This document shows positions 1 to 9,979 of a stretch of 64,000 nt of DNA, piece by piece. How positions within the stretch are numbered: position 1 is the first letter of the stretch; the number at the start of each line of letters is the position of its first letter. The notes under the pieces were generated by a model. That model was not told where the DNA came from, ran no database searches, and saw only the letters and a list, made by a program, of their open reading frames with translations. The DNA is taken from the NCBI RefSeq assembly GCF_022512515.1, contig NZ_JAKWBK010000001.1:930001-994000 (forward strand). The letters are read 5' to 3'. The stretch comes from Paraniabella hibiscisoli (GTDB lineage Bacteria; Bacteroidota; Bacteroidia; Chitinophagales; Chitinophagaceae). Position numbers and translations under genes: made by a program.

Positions 1-652
1 TTTGATAGCGTTTTGTACAATGCTTCAATAGAGAGGAGTCATAAAAATCAATTTCGCTTCCAGATATATAAGCATCTTCAACGGGTATGCGCAAATGAGA
101 ATCATCATTACTTAACTTTTCCCAAAACGACTGCATTTGAGAAACCTCCTGTTGTTCTATCAACCTAAAATCAGGGTATAATTTTGCAACCTGATCCAGG
201 TTCGTTTCGTTCAACGACTTTGGATATATAAATGCTCCAATACTGTGGGTTACGGAAGTATTCAAAAAATCGATAATAAAAAACCGGGAGTAATCCGGTA
301 TCTGTAAAAAATACAGCAGTCTCGATGCAGAAAGCATTTCCCTCACATCCGAACCGGTCCATAAATAAATTCTAGGGTAACGATCAATATGACTTTTCAG
401 TGCATCGAGCTGTTTAATGTCAGACTGTACAATATGGGTAATTATGTCTCCCGAAAATCCTTGCGAAATCTCCACCAGCCAATTAATTCTGCGCTGCTTT
501 CCATTTAAAGTATCTAAATCAGCAATGGGGCCGATGGACAAATAATCCTGCAAAACAACCAGATCAATTTTAGCGGCATCATAAATTTCGCTTTGCTGAA
601 TTGTAGCCTTGGCCTGCACGCTAAATACAATATGCAGATCCTTTTCAGTCAT
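1..652 (-). CDS. DUF1835 domain protein, cut by the window edge
   Basis: An open frame runs from an ATG at 652 to the left edge with no stop (217 codons seen), so the C-terminus lies outside the window. The product begins MTEKDLHIVFSVQAK and has a D-Y-L-S-I-G-P-I motif near residue 37, which resembles the N-terminal signature of DUF1835 proteins (D-x-L-S-x-G-P). There is no signal peptide or membrane segment, so it is probably cytosolic. The function of the family is not established. The start is chosen because it is the first ATG after the gap to the PpiC gene. The frame is intact, unlike many neighbours. The family call rests on the motif and general layout only. Confidence 0.72.
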   Translation of the reverse strand, partial: MTEKDLHIVFSVQAKATIQQSEIYDAAKIDLVVLQDYLSIGPIADLDTLNGKQRRINWLVEISQGFSGDIITHIVQSDIKQLDALKSHIDRYPRIYLWTGSDVREMLSASRLLYFLQIPDYSRFFIIDFLNTSVTHSIGAFIYPKSLNETNLDQVAKLYPDFRLIEQQEVSQMQSFWEKLSNDDSHLRIPVEDAYISGSEIDFYDSSLLKHCTKRYQ

Positions 653-735
653 AAAATAGGTGCTCTATGATTGATTAAAAGAAACAGGTTGATGAGATAA
701 TCCCATCAACCTGCTATACATCATTTAAATATTTT

Positions 736-2116
736 TTAGAAGCCCCTGCTGCTGGTTGCTTCATACTTCTGTAAGTTAGGGCATTGGGCCGCTGCTTCCT
801 GATCCACCAAAACATAAAAAGTAGGCACTTTCTTAGTTAACCAATCATCTAGGGTTTTTTGTTTTTTTGTCTCCAAAGCCATGCTCGCAATTTTATTATA
901 GTCATCGTTCAGGTTCATTTTATGAGGCTCTGTTTTCGACTTTAGGTACAAAATTCTTACACCCTGTTTCCCTTGCTCATTAGTAAAAGTAAGAGGCTGA
1001 GAATAATCTCCTGGTTTCAATGTGGCCAAAGCCTGCACCATGTCTTTATCAGGTAGCTGATCGATATGAACATAAGTAGAACCGTCCTGGCCCAATACAA
1101 ATGGACCATAGCTTTTTACAGCATCGTCTTCGCTATACTTGTACGCCGCATCTTTAAAAGATATTTTTCCGGAAACGATCTCAGTTCTCACCGAATCCAA
1201 TTTAATCTTCGCAACATCCAGTTCTGTTTTCGTTACCGGTGGTATTCTTAATATCATCCTCACTTTAGCATTATCACCGCGCCTGCTTTCCGATTGTATT
1301 AAGAAGTAACCAAATTTATTGGACTTTACCGGCATAGATAACTCCCCTGCTTTTAACCGGAAAGCGGTGGACAGAAATACTGGATCCAACTGGTCTTTAT
1401 CATTCCTGTTCACCTCGTAGGCACCGCCTCTTTCACGACTTCCCGGATCTTCAGAATATTTTTTGCAGCGGCTTCAAAAGTTAAAGTACCTGCTTCAATC
1501 TGCTTGCGGTAGTTCATCATCTCGTTGTAAATGTATTCCTCTACTTCTTTCGCAGCTTTAGGATATACATTGATCTGACCTATTTCCAGCTCCGATTCCA
1601 GAAAAGGAACACTATCTGAAGGCACCCGGTCAAAAAGGCTTTTACCTCTGTTGGTGTGATGTGCACATTTTCTACTATTTTCTGCCTCATCCTTTGCGAT
1701 AGCATTTGCTCTTTGATCATATGCCTGGAGTCATCCTTCAGCTGGAAAATAGTTTTACCCGCTACATCCTCTACCGCCTGCTCACTACCAAATTGCATAA
1801 CCCATCCACGCACACGCATGTCCAGATTAGCTTCTACCTCATCATCACTTACGGGTAAGGAGTCACGCTCCGCCTGCAAAGCCAGAATTTTTGAAATCAG
1901 CGATTGTTCCAGAATGGAGCATGCTGCTCCTTCAGGAAGCTGATCTCCATTACGGGCTGCGTCAGCTATGGTATTTTGTATATCCGACTGTAAAATGATC
2001 CTGTCCCCAACAGCTCCCAGTATTTTATCAACCACCAGTTTTTGTGATTTCCCCTGCGAAAAAGCAGTTAAACTCAAGGCTATAGAACATAAACCCGCAA
2101 GAAAATATTTGATCAT
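736..2116 (-). CDS. periplasmic PpiC-type peptidyl-prolyl isomerase, SurA-like
   Basis: Probably folds outer-membrane proteins in the periplasm. Repaired length is about 460 aa: a signal peptide (MIKYFLAGLCSIALSLTAFSQ), a SurA N-terminal region (about residues 28-170, starting VVDKILGAVGDRIILQSDI), then two parvulin-like domains. The second has the signature FKDAAYKYSEDDAV followed by GPFVLGQDG. The frame breaks twice. Adding one T to the run at 1632-1636 (plus strand AAAAA) and one A to the run at 1459-1464 restores a continuous protein with the parvulin motif KKYSEDPGSRERGGAYE. Both look like sequencing errors. It lies downstream of the infB operon on the same strand, separated by an imperfect hairpin. 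The family is clear; calling it SurA rather than another PpiC protein is inference. Confidence 0.88.
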
Positions 2117-2196
2117 AGTTCAAAATTAATCAGCATACATACAAAAGATGAAGCTGAATAGTGCATTTAACAAAAGTTTGATTAAGAAAAAGGAAA

Positions 2197-2265
2197 TGGG
2201 GAATAGCTAGTAGCTAGTAGGTGATGCTATATTCTATTTTCCTACTTACTACTCACCACTCCCCA
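2197..2265. repeat. long imperfect inverted repeat between infB and the PpiC gene
   Basis: The arms 2197-2221 and 2241-2265 are complementary at about 18 of 25 positions and are made of short AGTAG-like words. It lies directly after the infB stop and could form a stem that ends transcription or protects the mRNA end. No U-tract follows on the minus strand, so a terminator role is uncertain. Confidence 0.45.
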
Positions 2266-2272
2266 CTTGTTA

Positions 2273-5229
2273 TTACAATGTTCTCTTTATTTCTTCCAGC
2301 TCGTAAGATTCTACGATATCACCTATCTTAAGGTCTGTGTAGTTCTTAATAGTAAGACCGCACTCCATACCTGTCAGTACTTCTTTAGCGTCATCTTTGA
2401 AGCGTTTTAATGATCCCAGTTCTGCAACCGCATTTTCACCGATCGGGTAAATTACAATACCGTCACGTATCAACCTCACTTTGTTATCACGCTTAATCTT
2501 ACCATCTAACACCACACAACCAGCTACCGTAGCTTTATCGAATTTGAACACCTCTCTCACTTCAACATTGGCTGTAATCTTCTCTTTAACCGTAGGCTCC
2601 ATCATACCTTCCATCGCACTCTTCACTTCGTCAATAGCCTGGTAAATTACAGAGTACATCTTAATTTCAATACCTGCATTATCTGCCAGTCTTGAAGCCT
2701 GAGAAGAAGGTCTTACGTTAAATGCTATTACGATCGCATCTGAAGCTTCCGCTAACACGATATCACTTTCGTTGATCTGACCTACACCTTTGTGTATTAC
2801 ATTAACCAGTATCTCTTCTGTAGAAAGTTTCTGTAAAGAATCGCTCAGGGCTTCTACCGAACCGTCCACATCACCTTTAATGATAATGTTCAGTTCTTTA
2901 AAGTTACCCAATGCCAAACGACGTCCGATCTCATCGAGTGTGATATGCTTCTTGGTACGCATACCTTGCTCACGCAGAATCTGCGCTCTCCGGTTCGCGA
3001 TGTCTTTAGCTTCAGATTCGTCTTCGTATACTTTAAATTTCTCACCTGCCTGCGGTGCTCCATTTAAACCTAATATTACTGCCGGTGCAGATGGTCCTGC
3101 AGCATCCTGCTTTTTATTACGCTCATTGAACATGGCTTTTACGCGACCAAAATACTGGCCACTCACCACCAGATCCCCCTGTTTTAAAGTACCATTCTCT
3201 ACCAGCAGGGTAGCAACGAATCCTCTGCCCTTATCCAATGAAGCCTCGATAATGGTTCCGGTTGCTTCCCTTTCAGGATTGGCTTTTAATTCCAGCAACT
3301 CTGCTTCCAGCAATATTTTCTCCAGTAATTTATCGATGTTCAGACCTTGTTTGGCAGAAAGCTCCTGGCTTTGGAATTTACCACCCCACTCTTCAACCAA
3401 AATATTCATTTGAGATAGCTGCTCATAGATCTTAGTCGGATTAGCGCCATCTTTATCGATTTTGTTTACCGCAAATATCATTGGTACACCCGCTGCCTGT
3501 GCGTGGCTGATGGCCTCTTTTGTCTGAGGCATCACCGCATCATCGGCAGCTACCACAATTACTGCAATATCGGTAACCTTGGCACCACGCGCACGCATGG
3601 CAGTAAAGGCTTCGTGACCCGGAGTATCCAGGAACGTTATTTCGCGACCCTCACCTACCTGAACACGGTAAGCACCAATGTGCTGGGTGATACCACCGGC
3701 CTCACCTGCAACCACATTCGCATTACGGATATAGTCAAGCAATGATGTTTTACCGTGATCCACGTGACCCATGATGGTTACAATAGGACTGCGGTGCTGC
3801 AGGCTGTCTGCATCATCTTCTTCATCCTCATCATCCTCCATCTCCATTTGCTTCTCCATGTCGATGAATTCCACATCGTATCCAAACTCACTCGAAACGA
3901 GCTCAATTACTTCAGCATCCAGTCTCTGGTTAATAGACACCATGATGCCTAAGCCCATACATTTACTGATTACATCAGCAAAACTTACGTCCATCAGGCT
4001 GGCCAGCTCACTCACACTAATAAATTCAGTTACCTGTAATTTATTATCGCCTGCCTGTACGTTCATCGCATCTTCAGCCTCATTTCTTTTATCCCTTCTT
4101 GCTTTAGCCCTCATGGACTTCTGCTTGTTACCTCCGCCGCTTAGCTTAGCCTGTGTTTCACGTATTTTATCCTGGATCGCTTTTTCGTCAATTTGTTTGT
4201 CTTCTCTCGGATGCTGATGATGTGGTCTTCTGTCTCCACCTCTGAAGCCACCACCGCCACCGCCGGTGTTATTATTACTACGCTGATGATCTCTGTTACC
4301 ACCACCGCCGCCACCTTGCTGGAAGGGCTTTTTAGCTGCCGGGTCAGGCTTCACTTCTTTTTCTCGATAGGAATACGTTTACGCTTCCTTTTCTCATCGC
4401 GTTTAGGCCTAGTGTCGTTGTCTACCGGCAACTCAATTTTACCTAAAATTTTAGGGCCTTCAATTCTTTCGGCCTTTATTTTAGTAATTTCCGGTTCGGG
4501 TTCAGCAACCGCGCGCGGTGTTGGCGCTGGTACTACCGGTACAACAGGTGCAGGCTCTTCCTGCTTTTTCTCCTGTACAGGTTCTTGTACGGGCACTTCC
4601 TTCTCTACAACCGGCTTTTGCTCCGCCACTGGTGGTGGTGCTGAAGGCTTTTAGGCCTGGTTGATTTTTCAAGGGCAGAAAGATCGATCTTATCCAAAAT
4701 TTTCGGCCCTTCAATTTCAGGTGCTCCTATTTTGGTAATATTAATTTCTTTTTCCGGCTCCACCTGCGGCAATTCCACTTCAGGAACAGACTCCACAACC
4801 GGAGGTGTTTCTATTATTGGTTCGGGCTCAGGCTCTGGTTCTGGCTGAGGCAAAGGAGCTGGTTCTGGCTGAGGTTCCGGTTCTGGGGAACTTCAACTTC
4901 AGGCACAGCTTCCACAACGGGGCTGCTTCAACAACAGGATCCGTTTTAGCCGGTTCTTTCTTTTGTACCAGTTCTTCTTCTTCCTTGCGCTTTTTAGCAT
5001 CGTTGCCCACTCCTTTTGGAAGGTCAACCTGGCTGCTTTTTAGCTTGGCAGCTTTATCGTTCTGAAAACCTTGCTGGAGCGATGCATACATAGCTTCGCT
5101 TAGCTTCGAAGACGGCTTCAGGTCGTCTTTCGGAAAGCCTTTGCCAACAAGAAAATCAACGAGCGTATCCTGCCCAATGTTAAATTCTTTTGCTGCTTGT
5201 AATAATCTTGGAAGTTTGATTTCTGACAT
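2273..5229 (-). CDS. infB: translation initiation factor IF-2
   Basis: Delivers fMet-tRNA to the 30S subunit and promotes subunit joining as a GTPase. Repaired length is about 986 aa. It begins at [19 protein letters not shown] (IF2 N-terminal helical domain), has a second IF2_N domain at [20 protein letters not shown], then the G domain with [18 protein letters not shown] and NKIDK, then domains II-IV ending [14 protein letters not shown]. The linker is rich in Pro-Glu and lower down in Gly-Asn-Arg. Four splits at about 4360, 4650, 4886 and 4920 each close on adding one base to a run of 4-5 identical bases, so I read one gene. It is the last gene of rimP-nusA-infB, 78 bases after the nusA stop. 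ATG at 5229 is preferred over an upstream ATG at 5247 because the conserved domain starts there. Confidence 0.95.
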
Positions 5230-5307
5230 ATAAAATTTTCTCTCCAATTGCCCTCCCGGGACAATTTTTAATTTACCATTCTCACAAAATATTGTTGCCC
5301 CTTAGGG

Positions 5308-6553
5308 TTATTCTCTTTCTAACTCTTCCTGCAATATTCTTCTGATATCCTCTACGGTTTCTTTCTCGAGATCGGCTCTTTTTCCAGCTCGAACGGCGAC
5401 ATTCTCATTACACTGCGGGCCGTATCACAACCAATTTTCTTCAGTGCATCAATAACCCATCCGTCAATCTCATCGCTAAATTCTTCCAGGTCTACATCAA
5501 ATTCTTCTTCGTCATCTTCAGTATCCCTGTATACATCCAGCTCATAACCTGTAAGCTCAGAAGCCAGTTTAATATTCGCTCCGCGTTTACCAATAGCCAA
5601 CGACACCTGGTCGGGCTTCAGGTAAATGCTGGCATGCTTACCTTCTGAGTCTAAGCTCATGCTGGTTATTTTTGCCGGTGTAAGCGATCTTTGAATTAAT
5701 AACTGTGTATTGCTGGTCCAGTTAATAACATCAATATTTTCATTTTTTAATTCTCTTACAATACCATGGATACGGCTACCTTTCATACCCACACAGGCAC
5801 CCACCGGGTCAATCCTGTCATCATAAGATTCTACCGCTACTTTAGCTCTTTCTCCCGGTTCCCGTACTATTTTTTTGATGATGATCAAACCATCAAATAT
5901 CTCCGGTACCTCAATTTCCAACAATTTGGCAAGAAAATCAGGAGAAGTTCTCGACAAAATAATAACCGGGTTATTATTTTTAAGATCAACACGGGTTACA
6001 ACCGCCCTGATATTTTCACCTTTTTTGAAATAGTCCTGCGGAATTTGTTCGCTTTTGGGAAGGATCAACTCATTTCCCTCTTCATCTAGTAATAAAATCT
6101 CTTTTTCCATACCTGGTAAACCTCTGCGCTGATGATCTCACCAATTCTATCCTCATACTTTTTCGCCAGCACATTCTTTTTCAAATCACTGATACGACCT
6201 GCCAGCGTTTGTTTGGCAGCCAGTATGGCCCGGCGACCAAAGTCAATCAAATCAATCTCTTCGTACAAATCTTCACCTACTTCATAATCCGGCTCCAGTT
6301 TCACCGCTTCAGAATACGCTACCTGCGCCAACGGATCTTCTACTTCTCCATCTTCTACAATAGTACGGTGGCGCACAATTTCAAGGTCACCCTTTTCTGC
6401 ATTCACGATTACATCAAAATTGTCATCGCTGCCATACTTTTTACGAAGCAGTGTTTTAAAAACGTCTTCCACTACTTTCATCATCGTGGGCCTGTCAATA
6501 TTCTCTGCGTCTTTAAAGTCCTGAAACGCTTCTATAAGATTAATACTTGCCAT
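5308..6553 (-). CDS. nusA: transcription elongation/termination factor NusA
   Basis: Binds RNA polymerase and nascent RNA and modulates pausing, termination and antitermination. Repaired length is about 415 aa: N-terminal RNAP-binding domain (MASINLIEAFQDFKDAENID), S1 domain, then KH domains with GACVGMKGSRIHGIVRELK and VSLAIGKRGANIKLASELTG, and an acidic C-terminus. Two A-runs are one base short (plus-strand T-runs 6102-6106 and 5379-5383). Repairing the first joins the halves through KKEILLLDEEGNELIL, and repairing the second extends the protein past the apparent stop at 5352 to a TAA at 5308. It sits between rimP and infB, the standard bacterial arrangement. Identification is secure. Confidence 0.95.
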
Positions 6554-6603
6554 AGCAATTCATAATTTAAGTATTGCGTTTTACCTGTGGAGGTAAAACA
6601 TAT

Positions 6604-7068
6604 TTAAAATTTAATTTGAATTTGAGTTGATTTTATATCAGTAAAAGCAATGATATGTTTTACAATTTCAGCTTTTTTACCTTTTCCAATCGTTTCCTCT
6701 ACTACAATCCCTGCATCATCTACCCCGGTAAGTTGTCCTTCTGTTTTCTGACCTTCGAGCAGTGTTACTTCCACAAACCGGTTCAGGTTTTTTACATACT
6801 GGCGATGCATTTTTAATGGCTCGCTCAAACCTGCAGACGATACTTCAAGAGAAAAATCACCCTCAGGGAAAAGTGCAGCTTCTTCGAGTTCTTTATACAA
6901 GGCACGGTTATATTTAGCCAGATCACCAATACCCACTCCGTTATCGCCGTCTATAAAAACTTTGATATTGTTAGTGGGTTTTACTTTTATCTCAACCAAA
7001 AAATGTTCAGGATTTGCAGCCAAAATTTCCTGAATTTGCTTCTCAACTCTTTGAATTACAGCTTCCAT
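6604..7068 (-). CDS. rimP: ribosome maturation factor RimP
   Basis: Assists 30S subunit maturation. The gene is intact and encodes 154 aa, the usual length. Visible features are the N-terminal stretch VEIKVKPTNNIKVFIDGD, the motif GDFSLEVSSAGLSEPLK that matches the family signature around E-V-S-S-P/A-G, and the C-terminal SH3-like part with GQLTGVDDAGIVVEE. It is the first gene of rimP-nusA-infB, with 50 bases to nusA. The promoter and a leader hairpin lie just upstream (7093-7138), so the operon may be controlled by attenuation. The call is firm. Confidence 0.93.
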   Translation of the reverse strand: MEAVIQRVEKQIQEILAANPEHFLVEIKVKPTNNIKVFIDGDNGVGIGDLAKYNRALYKELEEAALFPEGDFSLEVSSAGLSEPLKMHRQYVKNLNRFVEVTLLEGQKTEGQLTGVDDAGIVVEETIGKGKKAEIVKHIIAFTDIKSTQIQIKF

Positions 7069-7092
7069 GTTGTGTATGCCGGTAAAATAAAT

Positions 7093-7114
7093 AAGGGAAC
7101 GCCACCGTTCCCTT
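7093..7114 (-). terminator. leader hairpin upstream of rimP-nusA-infB, possible attenuator
   Basis: Perfect 9-bp inverted repeat (AAGGGAACG/CGTTCCCTT) with a 4-nt loop. On the minus strand it is followed by a U-rich stretch (TTATTTATTTTA). It lies between the predicted start of transcription (about 7124) and the rimP ATG at 7068, so it would form in the 5' leader of the mRNA. The shape is that of an intrinsic terminator. A role in NusA-dependent feedback is inference. Confidence 0.6.
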
Positions 7115-7130
7115 TTCTCAAAATCTTGCG

Positions 7131-7138
7131 CAAAGTTA
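7131..7138 (-). promoter_or_regulatory. -7 element for rimP-nusA-infB
   Basis: TAACTTTG on the minus strand fits the Bacteroidota -7 consensus TAnnTTTG. It lies 63 bases before the rimP start. The -33 element is poor (no clear TTG at 19-20 nt). Confidence 0.5.
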
Positions 7139-7247
7139 AGATTTTTTTATTAAAAATGTTGCGTTAACTTTAAATTAATTATTGAACGGCTTGCGATAAA
7201 ACATTTTAGCGATAAGACCGTTTACCATAGAAAACAAAGTAGTTATA

Positions 7248-7471
7248 ATGGGAGCATTAGGTTTTATTATTTTAGGATTCTTTTTATGGATATTTTACAA
7301 CCTGTTTATAAAGGTCATCTGGCCTGTTTATAAAACTACGCGGCAGCTAAAAAACAGTTCAAAAATATGGCCGAACAACGTGAGGCTCAAAATACACCAG
7401 CCACTCCTCAAAGCACTGAGGCTCCTAAAGAAAAAGTGGGTGAATACATCGAATTTGAAGAGGTGAAATAG
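7248..7471 (+). CDS. DUF4834 family small membrane protein
   Basis: Repaired length is about 74 aa. One N-terminal membrane helix (MGALGFIILGFFLWIFYNL) is followed by IKVIWPVYKTTRQLKK, a polar linker and the ending GEYIEFEEVK, which is the typical shape of the Bacteroidota family DUF4834. The frame breaks in the A-run near 7349-7354. One extra A gives the conserved charged tail and a stop at 7471 instead of 7466. It is transcribed divergently from rimP. Function unknown; probably an inner-membrane protein with a cytosolic tail. Confidence 0.75.
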
Positions 7472-7478
7472 TCATTTT

Positions 7479-7904
7479 TTAACTCGAATGATCCTGAACG
7501 ATTAGCCATTTACCACTTATTTTTTTGATTATAAGCGTGTAGTGACCTTGCAAATCGCCAATGGTGCGTGTAAGATGCCATTTACCAATTACATTATATG
7601 CCTGGGCAGAGAGTTGCTCGATCCGGATAATTGTGAATTGTAGTTGCCCCATAGCCGTTTTATCAGGATACCCCTTTTTATAGTTATCCAATGTATTTTG
7701 CCAGCCATAGGTAACGCCGCTTTTCCCCACAAAAACAAGAGAGTCGCTCTTCCAGTAGGTTTGCATAAAAGCATTAATATCTCCTTTATTCCAGGCTTCT
7801 GTCTGTTGGCGAAGTACCTGCCTGATTGCCGGCTCATCCTTGGATTGTGCCAACAGCACGGAGTGTAATACCCCAAACAGAAGGATCAACACGAAACGTT
7901 TCAT
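7479..7904 (-). CDS. secreted SnoaL/DUF4440-like (NTF2 fold) protein
   Basis: 141 aa with a signal peptide (MKRFVLILLFGVLHSVLLAQS). The mature part begins EPAIRQVLRQQTEAWNKGD and ends GKWLIVQDHSS, which are the start and end signatures of small NTF2-fold proteins of the DUF4440/SnoaL type. Such domains bind or turn over small ligands, but nothing here points to a substrate. The frame is intact. It converges with the DUF4834 gene, with a 7-base gap. The MerC-like gene lies upstream on the same strand (32-base gap) and could be cotranscribed. Confidence 0.75.
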   Translation of the reverse strand: MKRFVLILLFGVLHSVLLAQSKDEPAIRQVLRQQTEAWNKGDINAFMQTYWKSDSLVFVGKSGVTYGWQNTLDNYKKGYPDKTAMGQLQFTIIRIEQLSAQAYNVIGKWHLTRTIGDLQGHYTLIIKKISGKWLIVQDHSS

Positions 7905-7936
7905 ACTTGTATTTTATGAAAGATACACCGTTTAAG

Positions 7937-8337
7937 TTAATAGTGATCATGATTACAATCGGTATCGTGCGCATGGTTATGCATCCTGCAGTACCGGTAA
8001 TTGATCAGGTGTGCTGCCACAATAAATATAACAGCCGGAATCAGCAGGAGGGTATGATAATCAAGAAAAACCTGTTTGAGCACCAGGAAAGCAATGCCAA
8101 TTGAAAAAGCACTAATGGCGTTTTACTATGATGATGCCACTTGTAACCATGCCATAATGCATAGCATCCTATTACAAACGCTAAAACAATCATGCCTATT
8201 TCAAAGGCCAGGTTTTCAATAATATCTACTCCAAACATCGGAAGTGCCGCCAGAAACAGGGGAAGTACTGCACAATGAATAGCACATAGTATAGAAGTAG
8301 TAATGCCTAACGCGTCCCAATTAATTCTATTTCTCAT
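7937..8337 (-). CDS. MerC-domain membrane protein with His-rich tail
   Basis: Repaired length is about 133 aa with four predicted membrane helices. A Cys pair motif SILCAIHCAVLPLF in helix 1 is the MerC signature for metal binding. The C-terminus after repair is rich in His and Cys (CRMHNHAHDTDCNHDHY). The A-run at 8104-8108 (plus strand) is one base short. Repair replaces an early stop by the fourth helix and this metal-binding tail, ending at 7937. Known MerC proteins import mercuric ion. In Bacteroidota similar genes occur without mer operons, and a role in zinc or other metal handling is inferred from the tail and from the operator in the promoter. Confidence 0.82.
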
Positions 8338-8344
8338 TCAGTTG

Positions 8345-8375
8345 CAAAGATAAAAAAAAGCAACAATGTTGCAAA
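8345..8375 (-). promoter_or_regulatory. promoter of the MerC-domain gene
   Basis: On the minus strand TTTG (8375-8372) and TATCTTTG (8352-8345) are exactly 19 bases apart, matching the Bacteroidota consensus TTTG-N19-TAnnTTTG. The ATG at 8337 begins only 8 bases after the -7 element, so the mRNA should be nearly leaderless. Confidence 0.75.
8360..8372. promoter_or_regulatory. palindromic operator candidate GCAACAATGTTGC
   Basis: Perfect 6+1+6 palindrome placed between the -33 and -7 elements of the MerC-gene promoter, where a bound repressor would block RNA polymerase. The gene product has a metal-binding tail, so a metalloregulator (Fur/Zur or ArsR type) is a reasonable guess. No such regulator is encoded in this window. 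Confidence 0.6.
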
Positions 8376-8417
8376 TATTTATTTTTATACATTTCCCTCA
8401 ACGAAGCAGATTTATTA

Positions 8418-8837
8418 TCAGAGTTTATAAATTTTGGCAACAAGAGTTTTAAGGGCTTCTATCTGGAGTGGTTTTTTCAGGAGCTTTACTACATTTCTGT
8501 CTGACTCGGCTCTGACAATATCCCGCAGATCATCAGTAGAGGAAATCATAATGACATGACTCTTTGCTTTAAATTCATTGGGAAAGGTATCGTACCGTTC
8601 TAAAAACTCAAATCCATCCATTTCAGGCATCTGGATGTCGAGAAAGATAACATGCGGAAAGATTTCGGGATTATTGATATTCTCTGCAAGAAAATCCAGG
8701 GCAGCTACAGCCGAGGAGAAGCATACGATCTGTTTGAAAAGTTTGGTATGGCTGGCTATACCCGAATTGATCCGTAAATCGAACGAACTATCGTCGATGA
8801 TAATGAGCAAGTTGGGTGTTTGTAATGCTGACGCCAT
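8418..8837 (-). CDS. single-domain response regulator (CheY-like)
   Basis: 139 aa, only a receiver domain. Acidic pair Asp15-Asp16 (LIIIDDSS), phospho-acceptor Asp67 in VIFLDIQMPEMDGFEFL, switch Ser in VIMISSTDD and conserved Lys-Pro in LLKKPLQIE. There is no output domain, so it acts through protein contacts or in a phosphorelay. It ends the minus-strand signalling block and follows the REC-kinase gene by 31 bases, so it is a likely partner of one of the two kinases upstream. Frame intact. Confidence 0.9.
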   Translation of the reverse strand: MASALQTPNLLIIIDDSSFDLRINSGIASHTKLFKQIVCFSSAVAALDFLAENINNPEIFPHVIFLDIQMPEMDGFEFLERYDTFPNEFKAKSHVIMISSTDDLRDIVRAESDRNVVKLLKKPLQIEALKTLVAKIYKL

Positions 8838-8868
8838 TATAAGATCTCGCGGTATTAGAGGGTTAAAT

Positions 8869-9960
8869 CTACAACTCGTTGGGTATACGCAAAGTAAACT
8901 TTGTTCCCGAATTCACCACCGATTCTACAGAAATTTTTCCATCCAGCTTGGCTAAAGCCTCTCTCACAATAAACAGCCCAAGGCCGGTTCCTTTCTGGTT
9001 ATGTATCCTAAAGAATTGGTTGAATATTTTATTCAGATGATCGTTTAGTATGCCCAGGCCATTGTCGATAATGGTAATAATGGCATCTAACCGGTTCACC
9101 TTCACATCTATTTGAATTAACTTGTTTTGCTCATCCGGGTTCTGGTACTTTATCGCATTCGAGATAAGATTACCAATGATGATCTCAATCCGGAAAACAT
9201 CTCCAAAAAACTTTTCGGATTGATCGATATTTACGTCAAACTTTATCTTGTCCTCCACATTGTTGGCCAATTTGTGCACTACTATCAGCTCATTAACCAA
9301 CTTCTGAAAATCCACCTCTTCTTTTATTGTACTATAACGGCTGTTCTTGTAATATTGTAAGGTGCTTGTGATATTGTAATCAAGGCGGGCGCAACAATCT
9401 TCTATCAATCCCCAGTATTCATGACCTTTTTCTGACTCATGATAAACATTATCAAGCTTTGCAAGGTTAATAACCCCCAATGCAGAAGCTAAGGGTGCTC
9501 TCAATTCATGTGAAATACTATAAATAAAGCGGTTGAGCTCATCGTTGGTTTTCTCCAGCTCTTCTACTTTATCTTTCAGTTCTCTTCTTGTTTTAAAAAC
9601 ATCGTAGGCATTCTGAATACCGTTATTCAGCTCAATTTCGTTCCAGGGCTTTGTTATGTAACGATAAATGTCTCCTTCGTTTATAGCGCCTGCCAGAGCA
9701 TCTATATCTGTATACCCGGTAAGCAATATCCTTATGGGTTCGGGGTATAGTTTTTTAACCTTTTTGAACAGTTCCACACCAGTCATCTCCGGCATCCGCT
9801 GGTCAGATATTACCACATGAACTTCTGTCTGCGATAAAATATCAAGCGCCCCGGCCCCCGAAGTAGCTGTATAGATTTCATACAACCGCCGAAAATTTGC
9901 TTTAAAGGAGCTTAAGTTATTCTCTTCATCATCTACATATAAAACTTTAATAACGGTCAT
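8869..9960 (-). CDS. hybrid REC-histidine kinase without membrane part
   Basis: 363 aa, intact, cytosolic. Receiver domain 1-120 with Asp10-Asp11 and acceptor Asp53 in VVISDQRMPEMTG, then ILLTGYTDIDAL and YITKPWNE. A coiled coil (about 125-145) leads to HisKA with His151 in SISHELRAPLASA, then HATPase_c with N box NLISNAIKYQN, DNGLG and GTGLGLFIV. A REC placed before the kinase suggests that an upstream phosphoryl donor controls the kinase. It lies 19 bases after the 7TMR-DISM kinase, probably in one operon with it. Its REC domain is a close paralogue of the response regulator at 13998-14468. Confidence 0.92.
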   Translation of the reverse strand: MTVIKVLYVDDEENNLSSFKANFRRLYEIYTATSGAGALDILSQTEVHVVISDQRMPEMTGVELFKKVKKLYPEPIRILLTGYTDIDALAGAINEGDIYRYITKPWNEIELNNGIQNAYDVFKTRRELKDKVEELEKTNDELNRFIYSISHELRAPLASALGVINLAKLDNVYHESEKGHEYWGLIEDCCARLDYNITSTLQYYKNSRYSTIKEEVDFQKLVNELIVVHKLANNVEDKIKFDVNIDQSEKFFGDVFRIEIIIGNLISNAIKYQNPDEQNKLIQIDVKVNRLDAIITIIDNGLGILNDHLNKIFNQFFRIHNQKGTGLGLFIVREALAKLDGKISVESVVNSGTKFTLRIPNEL

Positions 9961-9979
9961 AAGAAGATATTGAAAGCTC

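Noticed and set aside
2790..4654. Long plus-strand frames opposite infB
   Set aside because: Antisense shadows: infB is fully supported on the minus strand and these frames show only Ser/Thr-rich mirror sequence.
4605..4890. Separate Pro-Glu repeat gene
   Set aside because: It is the low-complexity linker of IF-2, split by four lost bases.
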